From assembly GCA_025449935.1 (NCBI GenBank), contig JANWIJ010000062.1:1-64000 (forward strand): DNA of 64,000 nt, given 5' to 3'. The position numbers and the translations under genes are program-made. Shown piece by piece: positions 16,911-26,567 of the stretch. How positions within the stretch are numbered: the first letter of the stretch is position 1; every line of letters begins with the position of its first letter. Source of the DNA: Chitinophagaceae bacterium (lineage in GTDB: Bacteria; Bacteroidota; Bacteroidia; Chitinophagales; Chitinophagaceae). The notes under the pieces were generated by a model. That model saw only the letters and a program-made list of their open reading frames with translations, was not told the DNA's origin and did no database searches.

Positions 16911-18383
16911 ATGTCCGAACAAGATCAATACGAGGTGGTGGTGGGACTCGAAGTACACGCCCAGTTACTAACCAGGAGCAAACTTTTCTGTGGCGATAGC
17001 ATAGCATTCGGCGCAGCTCCCAACACGCATGTAAGCCCTGTAACCTTAGGCCATCCAGGTACATTGCCCAAAATGAACCGGAAAGCAATTGAATTTGCAG
17101 TTAAAATGGGACTGGCCTGCCATTGTGAGATAGAAAGACAGAACTATTTTGCCCGGAAGAATTATTTCTATCCTGACCTGCCAAAAGGGTACCAGGTATC
17201 TCAGCATACTACCCCGGTTTGTAAAGGAGGATATATCACCATTAAAACGGGACAAGGAGAAAAAAAGGTCCAGCTCAACCGGATTCACCTCGAAGAAGAT
17301 GCCGGGAAAAGCCTGCATGATATAGATGAGTCTGCAACCTGCATCGATTACAATCGTGCGGGAACTCCCCTGATCGAAATGGTGACAGAGCCGGACCTCA
17401 GGAGCGGGGAAGAAGCTTTTGCTTATTTGACGGAAGTGCGAAAGCTGGTCCGATACCTGGATATATGCGATGGTAATATGGAAGAGGGAAGCCTGCGGTG
17501 CGATGCGAATATTTCAGTTCGTAAAAAAGGTGATGGTAAACTGGGAACTAAAGTGGAAGTGAAGAATCTTAATTCCATTCGTAATGTGAAAAGAGCCATT
17601 GAAGCGGAAGCGGCGCGGCTGATCGGGATACAAATAAAAGGCGGAACGGTCATACAGCAGACAAGGGGCTTTGATGCGGGTAATGGGACAACTTTTTCTA
17701 TCAGGGAAAAAGAAGATGCAGATGATTACCGGTATTTTGCCGAGCCAGACTTAACCCCTTTTCATTTAACCGGCGATTTTATTGATGCTGTCCGGCAAAG
17801 TATCCCGGCCCTGCAGGGACAACGGGAAAAAAAATATACATCCGAACTGAATCTTTCTGCTTACGATGCCGCGGTGCTGACAGAAGAACGGTCTTTCGCA
17901 GATTACTTTGAACAATTGATTGCTTCTTCCGCGGAAAATGAACAGGCGAGGGTTGCCCCTAAAGCAGCAGCGAACTGGATGCTGGGCCCGGTTAAATCAT
18001 GGCTCAATGAGCAGAATAAGGATATTATAGATTTTCCCGTTTCTCCATCCCGGCTTGCCTCCCTCATCAGCCTGGTTGATGCCGGTAAGATCAGTTTCTC
18101 AATCGCATCAACAAAAATATTTTCAGCGTTGCTGGAAGATCCTTTACTGGATCCGGTACAGGTGGCCGGGGACCAAAACCTGCTGCAGCAATCGGATGTG
18201 TCGGCTATCGGTCCACTTATTGACCAGGTACTGCAGAAATATGCCGATAAGGTAACAGAATATAAAAAAGGGAAGAAGGGATTGCTTTCTTTGTTCGTGG
18301 GAGAAGTGATGAAGCAATCAAAGGGTAAGGCCGACCCTAAAATTACCAATGAACTATTACTGGAAAAATTAAAATCTTCATAA
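16911..18383 (+). CDS. gatB: Asp-tRNA(Asn)/Glu-tRNA(Gln) amidotransferase subunit B
   Basis: 490 residues from ATG 16911, before 'SEQDQYEVVVGLEVHAQL'. GatB is the kinase and tRNA-binding part of GatCAB, which converts misacylated Glu-tRNA(Gln) or Asp-tRNA(Asn) using ammonia from GatA. Hallmarks are VVGLEVHAQL, 'YFYPDLPKGYQVSQHTTPVC', 'RIHLEEDAGKSLHD', 'DYNRAGTPLIEMVTEPDLRS' and the tail/YqeY domain at the C-terminus. gatA and gatC are not nearby, as is usual in Bacteroidota. A lipoprotein gene follows after 14 bases. Confidence 0.97.
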   Translation: MSEQDQYEVVVGLEVHAQLLTRSKLFCGDSIAFGAAPNTHVSPVTLGHPGTLPKMNRKAIEFAVKMGLACHCEIERQNYFARKNYFYPDLPKGYQVSQHTTPVCKGGYITIKTGQGEKKVQLNRIHLEEDAGKSLHDIDESATCIDYNRAGTPLIEMVTEPDLRSGEEAFAYLTEVRKLVRYLDICDGNMEEGSLRCDANISVRKKGDGKLGTKVEVKNLNSIRNVKRAIEAEAARLIGIQIKGGTVIQQTRGFDAGNGTTFSIREKEDADDYRYFAEPDLTPFHLTGDFIDAVRQSIPALQGQREKKYTSELNLSAYDAAVLTEERSFADYFEQLIASSAENEQARVAPKAAANWMLGPVKSWLNEQNKDIIDFPVSPSRLASLISLVDAGKISFSIASTKIFSALLEDPLLDPVQVAGDQNLLQQSDVSAIGPLIDQVLQKYADKVTEYKKGKKGLLSLFVGEVMKQSKGKADPKITNELLLEKLKSS

Positions 18384-18397
18384 AGAAAAAATTACTA

Positions 18398-19558
18398 ATG
18401 AAAAAAGTACTGGTTGTATTAATGGCGGTTATTGCCCTCGGCTCCTGTAAAAGCAAATCGTCGGTGAAAAAATTTGTGGTAAAAGGTGTGATCACCAATA
18501 ACCCCGCGAAAATGATCTACCTCGAAGAAATTCCCATGACAACCATGCAGCGAACTATTGTAGATTCTGCGGCATTACGAAAAGACGGGAAGTATGAATT
18601 GTCAACAGGAACTTCCGAAGCCAGGGCTTATACGATTCGCCTTGACCAAAACCCCTATCCGCTGGTAGCTATTATCAATGACGCGTCAACCATCACGGTT
18701 AATGGAAATTTCAGCAACGAAAACAAGCAGTTCCCCGACAGCTTTGATGTAATAGGTTCAACCGCCAGCAGCCAGCTAAAAGAATATATGCTCCGGTTTA
18801 ATACTAAACTGCAGGAAATTTTTTCTCATCTCAGGGAGGGAGATAGCCTGAACAAACTAAATGCGCCGGATAGCCAGTTGATGATCCTCGAAGGGAAAAT
18901 TGCCTTTGCCGCCGCCGCCGCCAAAAACCTTACAACAGCGTCTTTCAAGAATAGCAGTAATCCTGCCTTGACTATGTTCATCCTGGGGTATTATCAAACC
19001 ACAGCCAACCAGCAGGGAATCGGTCTGCAACCACTGGATAAATCCGAAGTAAAAAAAGTAATTGATGAGGCTGCTGCAAAATACCCCGCGCACCCGGGCC
19101 TGGCCTCCATTAAATCATCATTGGAAGGCTGGTTGGGAAAACAGGCTCCCGAAATCAGCTTGCCCGATCCAACTGGTAAGGAAATAAAACTTAGTTCATT
19201 CAGGGGAAAATATGTGTTGGTAGATTTCTGGGCCAGCTGGTGTAAGCCCTGCCGCGATGAGAATCCAAACCTGGTCCGGGCCTATGATAAATACAAGGAT
19301 AAAAACTTTACCATACTTGGGGTATCGCTTGACCGGCCGGGCGGAAAAGAGGCCTGGATGAATGCCATTATGAAAGATAATCTTACGTGGCCCCAGGTAA
19401 GTGATTTGAAAGAATGGGACAGTGAAGTCGTTTCAGTCTATGGTTTTGGGGAAACGGGTATTCCTTACAACATATTGGTTGATCCGCAGGGAAAGATTAT
19501 TGCCGAAAGACTGAGAGGCGCGGAGCTGGAAGCCAGGTTAAGCGAGGTGCTAAAATAA
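18398..19558 (+). CDS. TlpA-like thiol-disulfide oxidoreductase lipoprotein
   Basis: 386 residues. Signal peptide with lipobox ALGSC (Cys17). The N-terminal part (about 25-120) fits DUF4369, the beta domain fused to many Bacteroidota thioredoxins. A helical Ala-rich linker follows, then a TlpA/redoxin domain (about 248-385) with 'VLVDFWASWCKPCRDENPNL'; the active site WCKPC is at 281-285. The cis-Pro region is 'GETGIPYNILVDPQGKI'. It likely reduces disulfides in exported proteins on the periplasmic side of a membrane. It may be cotranscribed with gatB, 14 bases upstream. Confidence 0.92.
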   Translation: MKKVLVVLMAVIALGSCKSKSSVKKFVVKGVITNNPAKMIYLEEIPMTTMQRTIVDSAALRKDGKYELSTGTSEARAYTIRLDQNPYPLVAIINDASTITVNGNFSNENKQFPDSFDVIGSTASSQLKEYMLRFNTKLQEIFSHLREGDSLNKLNAPDSQLMILEGKIAFAAAAAKNLTTASFKNSSNPALTMFILGYYQTTANQQGIGLQPLDKSEVKKVIDEAAAKYPAHPGLASIKSSLEGWLGKQAPEISLPDPTGKEIKLSSFRGKYVLVDFWASWCKPCRDENPNLVRAYDKYKDKNFTILGVSLDRPGGKEAWMNAIMKDNLTWPQVSDLKEWDSEVVSVYGFGETGIPYNILVDPQGKIIAERLRGAELEARLSEVLK

Positions 19559-19603
19559 TATACGGTTTCAGGGCGCTGATTTGGATATTTATTAAATTTA
19601 TAG

Positions 19604-21544
19604 ATGCGCCTTGTCATTTTTCTGCGGCCTTTTCTTGTTGCGGGCTTCTTATCCTTATATTCAGTCGCATGGGGAGGCCAGTTTTTAGGGGGAGAATTAA
19701 GTTACCGGTACATCAGCCGGAACGGGAATGAGTTTTTGTATGAGCTTACCTTTAAACTGTACCGCGAATGCCTGAACCCTGCCGACCTGGACGACCCGGT
19801 TATCCGGATCATCAATTCAACCGACCTCACAAAGAATATTCATCCTGTATTGTACCGCGAGGAAGTGCTCGATAACCCGGTGATCTCGAACCTCCCTTTT
19901 TCATGGAAAGATTATTGTTCCGTGAATGATCCACGGGATTGTTATGAATTAAGAACCTACACCCGGCTCGTGACGCTTCCCTACAGTCCGGAGGGATATA
20001 CATTTTATTATACCAGTTGCTGCCGGAATGGGATGACTAACCTGCAGAATCATTCGTGGAATGCAGGGATTGAATGGATCAATGGCGCTGTACCAGTGCC
20101 GGGGCAGGGATTAACCTATGTTACCAGGATGCCATCACACGACAGTATTCCCCAGAACAGCAGTCCTGTGTCTGTCAATGATTCAATTATTTATGCCTGT
20201 ATAGATAAGCCATTTAATTACCGGTTCCGGTTTTACGACCCCGATGGAGATTCATTGGTTTATAAACTGGCCACATCACTGGCAAAAACAGATGCCGCAA
20301 ATACTTATTACGATCCCATTTTTTTTATTAACGGGTTTACAGCATTACATCCCATGCAGGGATCACCGCTCATATCACTGGATGAGGCTACGGGGGTATT
20401 CAGCGGCTCACCTGATGTAACGGGTCATTTTACCGTGGCATTTTTCATTGAAGAATACCGGGATGGGAAACTGATTGCCCAGGGACGCAAAGATTTCCAG
20501 GTGAACGTGACGGAATGCAATATTCAACGACCGCCGGATATTTTTAATTGCTCCGATAATATTGCCCAGTTTTCAAATGCTAATAATCCCGCCAATATAT
20601 TTCACTGGGATTTTGGTGTTCCGCTTATTAATGATGACACTTCCAATATTCCCGTTCCCATTTACCAGTATCCCCAAAGCGGCACATTTTCCGTGAAGCT
20701 GGTCATTATTAACCCTGCCGGCTGTGCCGACTCGGTGTTCAGTACGGCTAACGTCTATCCCGGAAGCCTGCAGTTGAACTTCGACTGGACCGGGGAACAG
20801 TGCGCGGGCGAACCACTGACATTTACCGACAGAACAGCTTTCCCACTGGGTGTTATTCAAAAGTGGACCTGGAAAATCTTAAACAACAATACTATTATTT
20901 CAACCGAAGCTTCGGTAACCTATACGCACCTGGTTTCTGGTACCATGCCATACCCCTTGGCCGTTCAGCTGTCAGTTGAATCTGATCTTGGCTGCAGGGA
21001 TGTACTGGTGAAAGATATCCTGATCTATGATAATGTTAAGGCAGATGCCGGGCCCGACCGGATACTGGCATTCGGGCAGGTATACCAGATGCAGGGGAAT
21101 AGTTCAGCAACAGGCGTTTCTTATAACTGGTCACCTTCATTTGGTCTGAGTGATCCTTTTATAAGGCACCCGGAACTGAGGGCCGACAGGGATATTGAAT
21201 ATACTTTGACGGTGAGTAACGAAGCAGGTTGTGTTGATTCCGACAAAGTAGCATTCAGGTATATGAAAGGTCCGGATATTTATGTGGCGACCGGCTTTAC
21301 ACCAAATGGTGATGGCGTAAATGATGTCCTGCATTTTTTCCCCGTAGCGATGGAGAAAGCAACCCTGACAATCTACAACCGCTGGGGGGCCACGGTTTTT
21401 TCAAGCTCAGATATTACGAAAGGCTGGGATGGAAAATTAAGAGGCCTGTTGCAGGATACGGGCATTTTCGTTTGGATGGTGAAAGCAACTGATTTGAATG
21501 GGGAGCCTATTATGAAAAAAGGAACCGTCCTGCTGATCAGGTGA
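19604..21544 (+). CDS. Secreted PKD protein with gliding-type T9SS C-terminal domain
   Basis: 646 residues with a signal peptide at the N-terminus. The first 200 residues read 'GGELSYRYISRNGNEFLYEL' and 'YRECLNPADLDDP', a beginning common in large Bacteroidota surface proteins. A PKD-like segment ('FHWDFGVPLINDD', 'YQYPQSGTFSVKLVI') lies mid-protein. The C-terminus is the type B sorting domain: GFTPNGDGVNDVLHFFP, 'LTIYNRWGATVF', 'GWDGKLRGLLQDTGIFVWMV'. The protein is therefore predicted to cross the outer membrane through the type IX system, probably needing a PorP/SprF-type partner not seen here. Cargo role unknown. Confidence 0.9.
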   Translation: MRLVIFLRPFLVAGFLSLYSVAWGGQFLGGELSYRYISRNGNEFLYELTFKLYRECLNPADLDDPVIRIINSTDLTKNIHPVLYREEVLDNPVISNLPFSWKDYCSVNDPRDCYELRTYTRLVTLPYSPEGYTFYYTSCCRNGMTNLQNHSWNAGIEWINGAVPVPGQGLTYVTRMPSHDSIPQNSSPVSVNDSIIYACIDKPFNYRFRFYDPDGDSLVYKLATSLAKTDAANTYYDPIFFINGFTALHPMQGSPLISLDEATGVFSGSPDVTGHFTVAFFIEEYRDGKLIAQGRKDFQVNVTECNIQRPPDIFNCSDNIAQFSNANNPANIFHWDFGVPLINDDTSNIPVPIYQYPQSGTFSVKLVIINPAGCADSVFSTANVYPGSLQLNFDWTGEQCAGEPLTFTDRTAFPLGVIQKWTWKILNNNTIISTEASVTYTHLVSGTMPYPLAVQLSVESDLGCRDVLVKDILIYDNVKADAGPDRILAFGQVYQMQGNSSATGVSYNWSPSFGLSDPFIRHPELRADRDIEYTLTVSNEAGCVDSDKVAFRYMKGPDIYVATGFTPNGDGVNDVLHFFPVAMEKATLTIYNRWGATVFSSSDITKGWDGKLRGLLQDTGIFVWMVKATDLNGEPIMKKGTVLLIR

Positions 21545-21556
21545 AAAGAGGAAATA

Positions 21557-21583
21557 AAAAACCCTCCCGGAAAGGAGGGTTTT
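21557..21583. terminator. Bidirectional intrinsic terminator
   Basis: ACCCTCC and GGAGGGT form the core stem with loop CGGAAA, flanked by an A run and a T run. It lies between the convergent gliding-domain gene (+) and susD-like gene (-) and can serve both. Confidence 0.85.
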
Positions 21584-21605
21584 GATTTATTCAGATCAAA
21601 CCGGT

Positions 21606-23213
21606 TTAATAACCCGGGTTCTGGTCATAATTCGGATTCTGTTGTGTTTCCTCGATTGGGATCGGCCAGAGAAAGCGGAAATTCGAATAAGCAATAGCCG
21701 GAACCGACCTCGTGAAAACGGCGCCAGCGCAATTAAACATGGCAGCTGTTGCTCCACCTGAACCAATCTTAGAAGGAATACCGCCACCGGTAACCGGGGC
21801 AAAATCAGGATCAAGTGCCAAACGGTGAATATCACCCCAGCGTTTTCCTTCGGCAAGAAATTCAATTCTTCTTTCCTTTAATATAGCGGCGATCAGGGCG
21901 TTTTTGTTGGCAAAACTGGCTACCGTAAACTGGTCAGCCGGTGCTGTAACAGCCCTGTTCCTGACGGCATTCAATAAAGCAACTCCTCTTGTTGAAACAC
22001 CCGCGGCCACCCTCGCCTCTGCTTCGGCCAGCGTTAATAACACTTCAGCGTATCTTATTTGCACAGCTGCATCAGATGAAGTAGCGTAATCCCGGTATTT
22101 CACTGTATACACCGCGTTGACAGGGTTTCCGCCTGTGCGGTATAAAACAGTACGACGGAGATCTGTACACAACCACTGCGGATCGCTCCAGATAATCGGA
22201 CTCACAACTAAAAGACCCCTTGCACCGAGGGCTGGATCTCCCATCATTTGGGGAAGGGCGCCATTTACCTGTGGATTATCCGTTGCATCATTCTTTATAG
22301 AAAATATATTTTCGTTTGTTGTGGCACTTCCGAAAGCTCCGTCAACTGTTGCGTTCAGGGTCCACCCGCCGATCGGGCTTACAAACGGGGCAGCTGCCGG
22401 GACAAGTTTATTTCCTTCCGCGATTACGCCGGCCCAATCACCTTTATGCATTTTAACACGCATCTTTAAAGCGATAGCCGCTGCTTTGGTGGCCCTGAAA
22501 GTTTTGATAGCTGTACCGGCAGTATTTATTATGGATGTGGCGGGGAGATTTGTTTCTGCAAAATCCAGGTCAGCCAGGATTTTGGCATACGTATCAGCCA
22601 CCGTAAAACTGGAGCGCTTGATTGCTTTTGCCTGGTCTGCGGTAGCCGCATCTTTTACAGCAAAATCACGGTAGATAATGCCAGGCTGACTTCCGTTTCC
22701 TTCCGCGTAGGGTCTTGCAAAGTTCAGCACCAGTTCATGATGCCCCCAGGCTCTTAAGAACCGGCATTCTCCTTCGTATTGAAGAGCAGATGCACCGGAA
22801 ATAATACCCTTGGCACCCGCACCCTGTACGCCTTCAATGGTGAGGTTGGCCTTGTTCACCATCGAATAAATGGTCTGGAACATGAAACCATTATTAGGAG
22901 AGGCGTTGTTGTAAGTGGCTTCATAGGTGATCTGGTAGAAAGCCGCTACATTCAGCATATCCTCACCACGGGCATCACCCTGTTCCACATTGGCCGCGCC
23001 AAAGGGATAACCCCGCACAGCACCGCCGGCATAAAATCCTGATTGGGCAGCATCATAGACGCCATACATGGATAACTGAACAGCATCAGGGTTAGCAAAA
23101 GCCGACTCATCTGACGGGCTCGAAAATGATTGAAGGTCCAGCACCTTTTTTTGACAGGAGCTGACTAATAATGCCCCCGCCATAACTACTGTTGATATTA
23201 TTTTGATTTTCAT
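21606..23213 (-). CDS. RagB/SusD-family nutrient-binding lipoprotein
   Basis: 535 residues with lipobox LVSSC (Cys20). SusD proteins cap a SusC barrel and bind the glycan or peptide to be imported. Seen here are the TPR-like helical part ('ALQYEGECRFLRAWGHHELV'), the mid-protein 'KAAAIALKMRVKMHKGDWAG' and the C-terminal signature 'IRYAEVLLTLAEAEARVAAG', 'LLNAVRNRA', 'ILKERRIEFLAEGKRWGDIH'. It is 23 bases downstream of the SusC gene. No glycoside hydrolase or peptidase is beside the pair, so the substrate cannot be inferred. Confidence 0.96.
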   Translation of the reverse strand: MKIKIISTVVMAGALLVSSCQKKVLDLQSFSSPSDESAFANPDAVQLSMYGVYDAAQSGFYAGGAVRGYPFGAANVEQGDARGEDMLNVAAFYQITYEATYNNASPNNGFMFQTIYSMVNKANLTIEGVQGAGAKGIISGASALQYEGECRFLRAWGHHELVLNFARPYAEGNGSQPGIIYRDFAVKDAATADQAKAIKRSSFTVADTYAKILADLDFAETNLPATSIINTAGTAIKTFRATKAAAIALKMRVKMHKGDWAGVIAEGNKLVPAAAPFVSPIGGWTLNATVDGAFGSATTNENIFSIKNDATDNPQVNGALPQMMGDPALGARGLLVVSPIIWSDPQWLCTDLRRTVLYRTGGNPVNAVYTVKYRDYATSSDAAVQIRYAEVLLTLAEAEARVAAGVSTRGVALLNAVRNRAVTAPADQFTVASFANKNALIAAILKERRIEFLAEGKRWGDIHRLALDPDFAPVTGGGIPSKIGSGGATAAMFNCAGAVFTRSVPAIAYSNFRFLWPIPIEETQQNPNYDQNPGY

Positions 23214-23236
23214 TTTTTCAATTTTTTGGTTGTTAA

Positions 23237-26200
23237 TTAGAAACCAATGTTTATACCAAATGATACGGTCCTGGCCGGGGGTATTGTGTTATAATCCAAA
23301 CCTCTTTCATCAATATTGTCAGGATCAATACCGGTATAATCAGTAATTACAAACAGGTTCTGTGCCTGTATAAAGAATCGGAATGATTTAACCGCATTTT
23401 TAAGAAGACGGCCCAGCAGATCAGGACTGACATTATAACTGACTGAAAGATTATCAAAGCGGATAAAATCGCCGTCTTCAATAAACCGGGTAGAGGCCTG
23501 CTGGTTGAGGTTGGTAAAATTATCACGGTTATACCAAAGCCTGGGAACATTGGTTACATCACCGGGTTTTTGCCACCTGTTCAGAATCTCCCTGCCGTTA
23601 TTCATAAAGCCCTGGTTCATTAAAGATTCCTGTTTAGTGATGTTCATGATTTTGTTACCGCCGGAAAACCTGAATAACATATCAGCCGTAAATTGTTTAA
23701 AACGGATCGTACTGGTAATACCTCCAAAATAAGTGGGCAATGCGCTGCCAAGTATACCACGGTCGGTTCCTGCCAGGCTTCCCGCAGCACCCTGGATGGG
23801 ACTGTTGAGGTCTGAGATAACGAAGTAAGATGAATTAGTGATATTGCCCATCAGCAGTGTCCCATCTGCTTTAATATAAACCGGGTTACCGTTTGAGGAA
23901 TTCACACCGGCATACTGGTAACCGTATAAAGCATTTACAGGTTGCCCAACTCGCTGGATATTATAATTACCCGTTCCGTTTGAAACGATGATATCATTTC
24001 CACCCGGAAGGGAAAGTACCTTATTTTTTTGATGCGTGTAGTTGAACCCTACATCAATACCCAGGTCTTTGTTTTTTATGATAGCTACATTAAGGGAGAG
24101 TTCGATGCCCTTATTTTCCATGTCCCCGATATTCTGGAAAATCTGGTTGTTCGGGATACCGAGGGAAGGAGGATAGGGAACTCCGAATACAAGGTCATTG
24201 TTTTTATTTTTAAAATAATCAAAAACAATATTTACCCGGTCTTTCCACAATGAAAGGTCTACACCGACATCAATTTTTTCATTGGTTTCCCATTGCAGTG
24301 CCGCATTACCGGATTGTGAAGCCGCGATACCACTGATGGCTCCATAAGGGGCAACACCGTATAAATTCTGGAAAGGAAAGTTTCCACCGGCAATATTAGC
24401 ATTACCCACTTTTGCCCAGGAGGCTCTTATTTTAAAGTCGCTGAAAATTTTGTCAAATCCACCGCCACTCCAGAAGTCTTCCTGGGAAACTCTCCAGCCA
24501 ATAGAACCGCCGGGGAAAGAACCAAACCTGTTCTCCTTGGCAAACCTGGATAAACCGTCTCTCCTGAAACTAGCCTGGATAAAGTATTTTCCCCTGTAGT
24601 CATAATTAATACGACCGAAGTAAGAAAAGATCCCGGGGCCCTCAGAATAACCACCACCGGAAAGCTGTGTTACATAGCTTCCGCTGATAACATTTTGTTG
24701 CTGGAAAAAGGCATCAGCCACATTGGTACCCGAGGCAGAAAAACTATTATTTTCCTGGTTCGCAGCTTCAATCCCAACTGTTAAATTGAACGCATGTCTT
24801 CCAAATACCTTAGCAGCATTGACATATTCCTGGGCTGTCCAGCGCAACGTGTTGGCAGCCTGGTTGCTTACCCTGCCCAATACACTTCTGCCATCTCCAT
24901 GTTTTGCATCCTGGCGGAAGAACTCATCCAGCGTGATATAATCAATACCAACTTTAATATTATTTGTCAGCCAGCTGGTGGGTTTAATTTCTATCCCAAA
25001 ATTGTTGATCACCCTGTGTTTTTTGGAACGGAATTTATTCTTGGCCAGTACATAACCAATATTCACATAGTTGTTCTCAATCGTTCTTGTATTGGCATCT
25101 CTTCCCAGGGCTGCACCATCCGGCGTGATATTATAGAAATCAAATTGCGGGAGCGCAGGATTCTTCAGCCTTACATTGGGTAAAGCCCTGAGGGCAGCCG
25201 CTACACTTCCTGAAAGAGCGTTACCTCCATTATTCTGATCCTTATCAAAACTGCGGGCCAGTGTAATGTAGTTGGTGATTTTAAGCCATTTGTTGACTTT
25301 GTGTTCAAAATTGGCCCTGATATTATAATTCTCTGTTGTATTTGTTAAGACTAACCCCTCCTGGTAACGATAATTAAAAGAAAGGAAATACGTGGTACGA
25401 TCGTTACCGCCATCCATCGAAAGGTTGTGCGTGGTGGCTTGGGAAGTAGGCCTGAAAACTACATCCTGCCAGTCAGTCGTGGAATTATCCGCGTTCGGGA
25501 ATGCGCCATTCGCAAGGCTGGCCGCAGATAATTTGGCATTGGCAATGGTAATAAATTCATTCGCATTCAGCAGGTCAAAACGACTAAGCGGTTTTGAGAA
25601 GCCAAAAACGGTACTGTAATTAAAGTTCTGACGACCTGCCCTGCCTTTTTTTGTAGTGATCATTATTACACCATTGGATGCCTGGGAACCATAAATGGCC
25701 GTGGCGCTTCCATCCTTTAATACATCAATTGACTCGATATCTAAAGGGTTGATATTGGCCAACAGGTTATCATTGGTAAAACCGGCAAAGCCTCCTGAAA
25801 AAGTAGGGATGCCATCCAATACGATAAGTGGTCCGCGGCCGCCGCTGATTGAGTTTACACCCCTGATACGAATGCGCGGAGGTTCATTAACCAGTCCCGT
25901 AGGATTTGTAACCAATACACCTGCGGTGCGGCCACCTAATTGTTTATCGATACTGGCACTCACGAGCGGCGCGATGTTGGTGGGATCAATTTTGCCGATA
26001 GCTGCGGTTGCCTCTTTTTTCTTTTGTGTGCCATATCCTACCACCACAACTTCCTGCATTATTTTGTCCTCGTTTTTCAGCACTACGTCGATGGAAGACT
26101 GTGACCCGATATTCAGTTCTTGTGTCAGCATGTCTACCGAAGAGACAATCAAAACTCTTGCGTTTGCCGGTACGGCGAGACTATAAGCCCCACTGGCGTT

Positions 26201-26356
26201 CGTAGTGGTACCGGTCGTGGTGCCTTTGACCATCACCGATGCATTTGCAACCGGGCTTCCTTTGTCGTCGATCACCTTACCGGAGATGGTACGTTGTGCC
26301 AATGCCTGGGTGGCAAGAAACACAACTCCAAACAGGAGTAAAAACAGTTTTCTCAT
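23237..26356 (-). CDS. SusC/RagA TonB-linked outer-membrane transporter
   Basis: 1039 residues. A signal peptide ends in ALAQ (about residue 20). Next is a carboxypeptidase-regulatory-like domain ('TISGKVIDDKGSPVANASVM', about 22-100), then the TonB box and plug: 'EVVVVGYGTQKKKEATAAI', 'IRIRGVNSISGGRGPLIVLD', 'IESIDVLKDGSATAIYGSQA', 'NGVIMITTKKG'. The rest is a 22-strand barrel ending in a C-terminal Phe (TVSFGINIGF). It takes up large nutrients with its SusD partner, using energy from TonB. No sigma/FecR pair lies directly beside it. Confidence 0.97.
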   Translation of the reverse strand: MRKLFLLLFGVVFLATQALAQRTISGKVIDDKGSPVANASVMVKGTTTGTTTNASGAYSLAVPANARVLIVSSVDMLTQELNIGSQSSIDVVLKNEDKIMQEVVVVGYGTQKKKEATAAIGKIDPTNIAPLVSASIDKQLGGRTAGVLVTNPTGLVNEPPRIRIRGVNSISGGRGPLIVLDGIPTFSGGFAGFTNDNLLANINPLDIESIDVLKDGSATAIYGSQASNGVIMITTKKGRAGRQNFNYSTVFGFSKPLSRFDLLNANEFITIANAKLSAASLANGAFPNADNSTTDWQDVVFRPTSQATTHNLSMDGGNDRTTYFLSFNYRYQEGLVLTNTTENYNIRANFEHKVNKWLKITNYITLARSFDKDQNNGGNALSGSVAAALRALPNVRLKNPALPQFDFYNITPDGAALGRDANTRTIENNYVNIGYVLAKNKFRSKKHRVINNFGIEIKPTSWLTNNIKVGIDYITLDEFFRQDAKHGDGRSVLGRVSNQAANTLRWTAQEYVNAAKVFGRHAFNLTVGIEAANQENNSFSASGTNVADAFFQQQNVISGSYVTQLSGGGYSEGPGIFSYFGRINYDYRGKYFIQASFRRDGLSRFAKENRFGSFPGGSIGWRVSQEDFWSGGGFDKIFSDFKIRASWAKVGNANIAGGNFPFQNLYGVAPYGAISGIAASQSGNAALQWETNEKIDVGVDLSLWKDRVNIVFDYFKNKNNDLVFGVPYPPSLGIPNNQIFQNIGDMENKGIELSLNVAIIKNKDLGIDVGFNYTHQKNKVLSLPGGNDIIVSNGTGNYNIQRVGQPVNALYGYQYAGVNSSNGNPVYIKADGTLLMGNITNSSYFVISDLNSPIQGAAGSLAGTDRGILGSALPTYFGGITSTIRFKQFTADMLFRFSGGNKIMNITKQESLMNQGFMNNGREILNRWQKPGDVTNVPRLWYNRDNFTNLNQQASTRFIEDGDFIRFDNLSVSYNVSPDLLGRLLKNAVKSFRFFIQAQNLFVITDYTGIDPDNIDERGLDYNTIPPARTVSFGINIGF

Positions 26357-26546
26357 GTGCGTTTAGTTTTAGTATATAAATGAAATCAACCCCCCTGGTT
26401 AAAAGGGACTTGAAATTAATTAACCTAAGGCGAAAAAATGAAAAAATCTTAAGATCGGGAATAAGAGCCTGCCCCGTGATGATAAACCTTAACCTGTCTT
26501 AAAACCACTCAATTATAGTGACAATCCGTACTGGTCATTTGCTGCA

Positions 26547-26554
26547 CAAATGTA
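26547..26554 (-). promoter_or_regulatory. Possible promoter -7 box TACATTTG for the SusC-SusD operon
   Basis: An exact TAnnTTTG on the - strand, about 190 bases before the SusC start. No TTTG was found at the normal -33 distance, so support is partial. It would give a long 5' leader. Confidence 0.4.
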
Positions 26555-26567
26555 CAGAGTTGGACCG

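Noticed and set aside
22117-22674. 185-codon + strand frame inside the susD-like gene
   Set aside because: Antisense to a full-length SusD with all its motifs; a by-product of the codon use of that gene.
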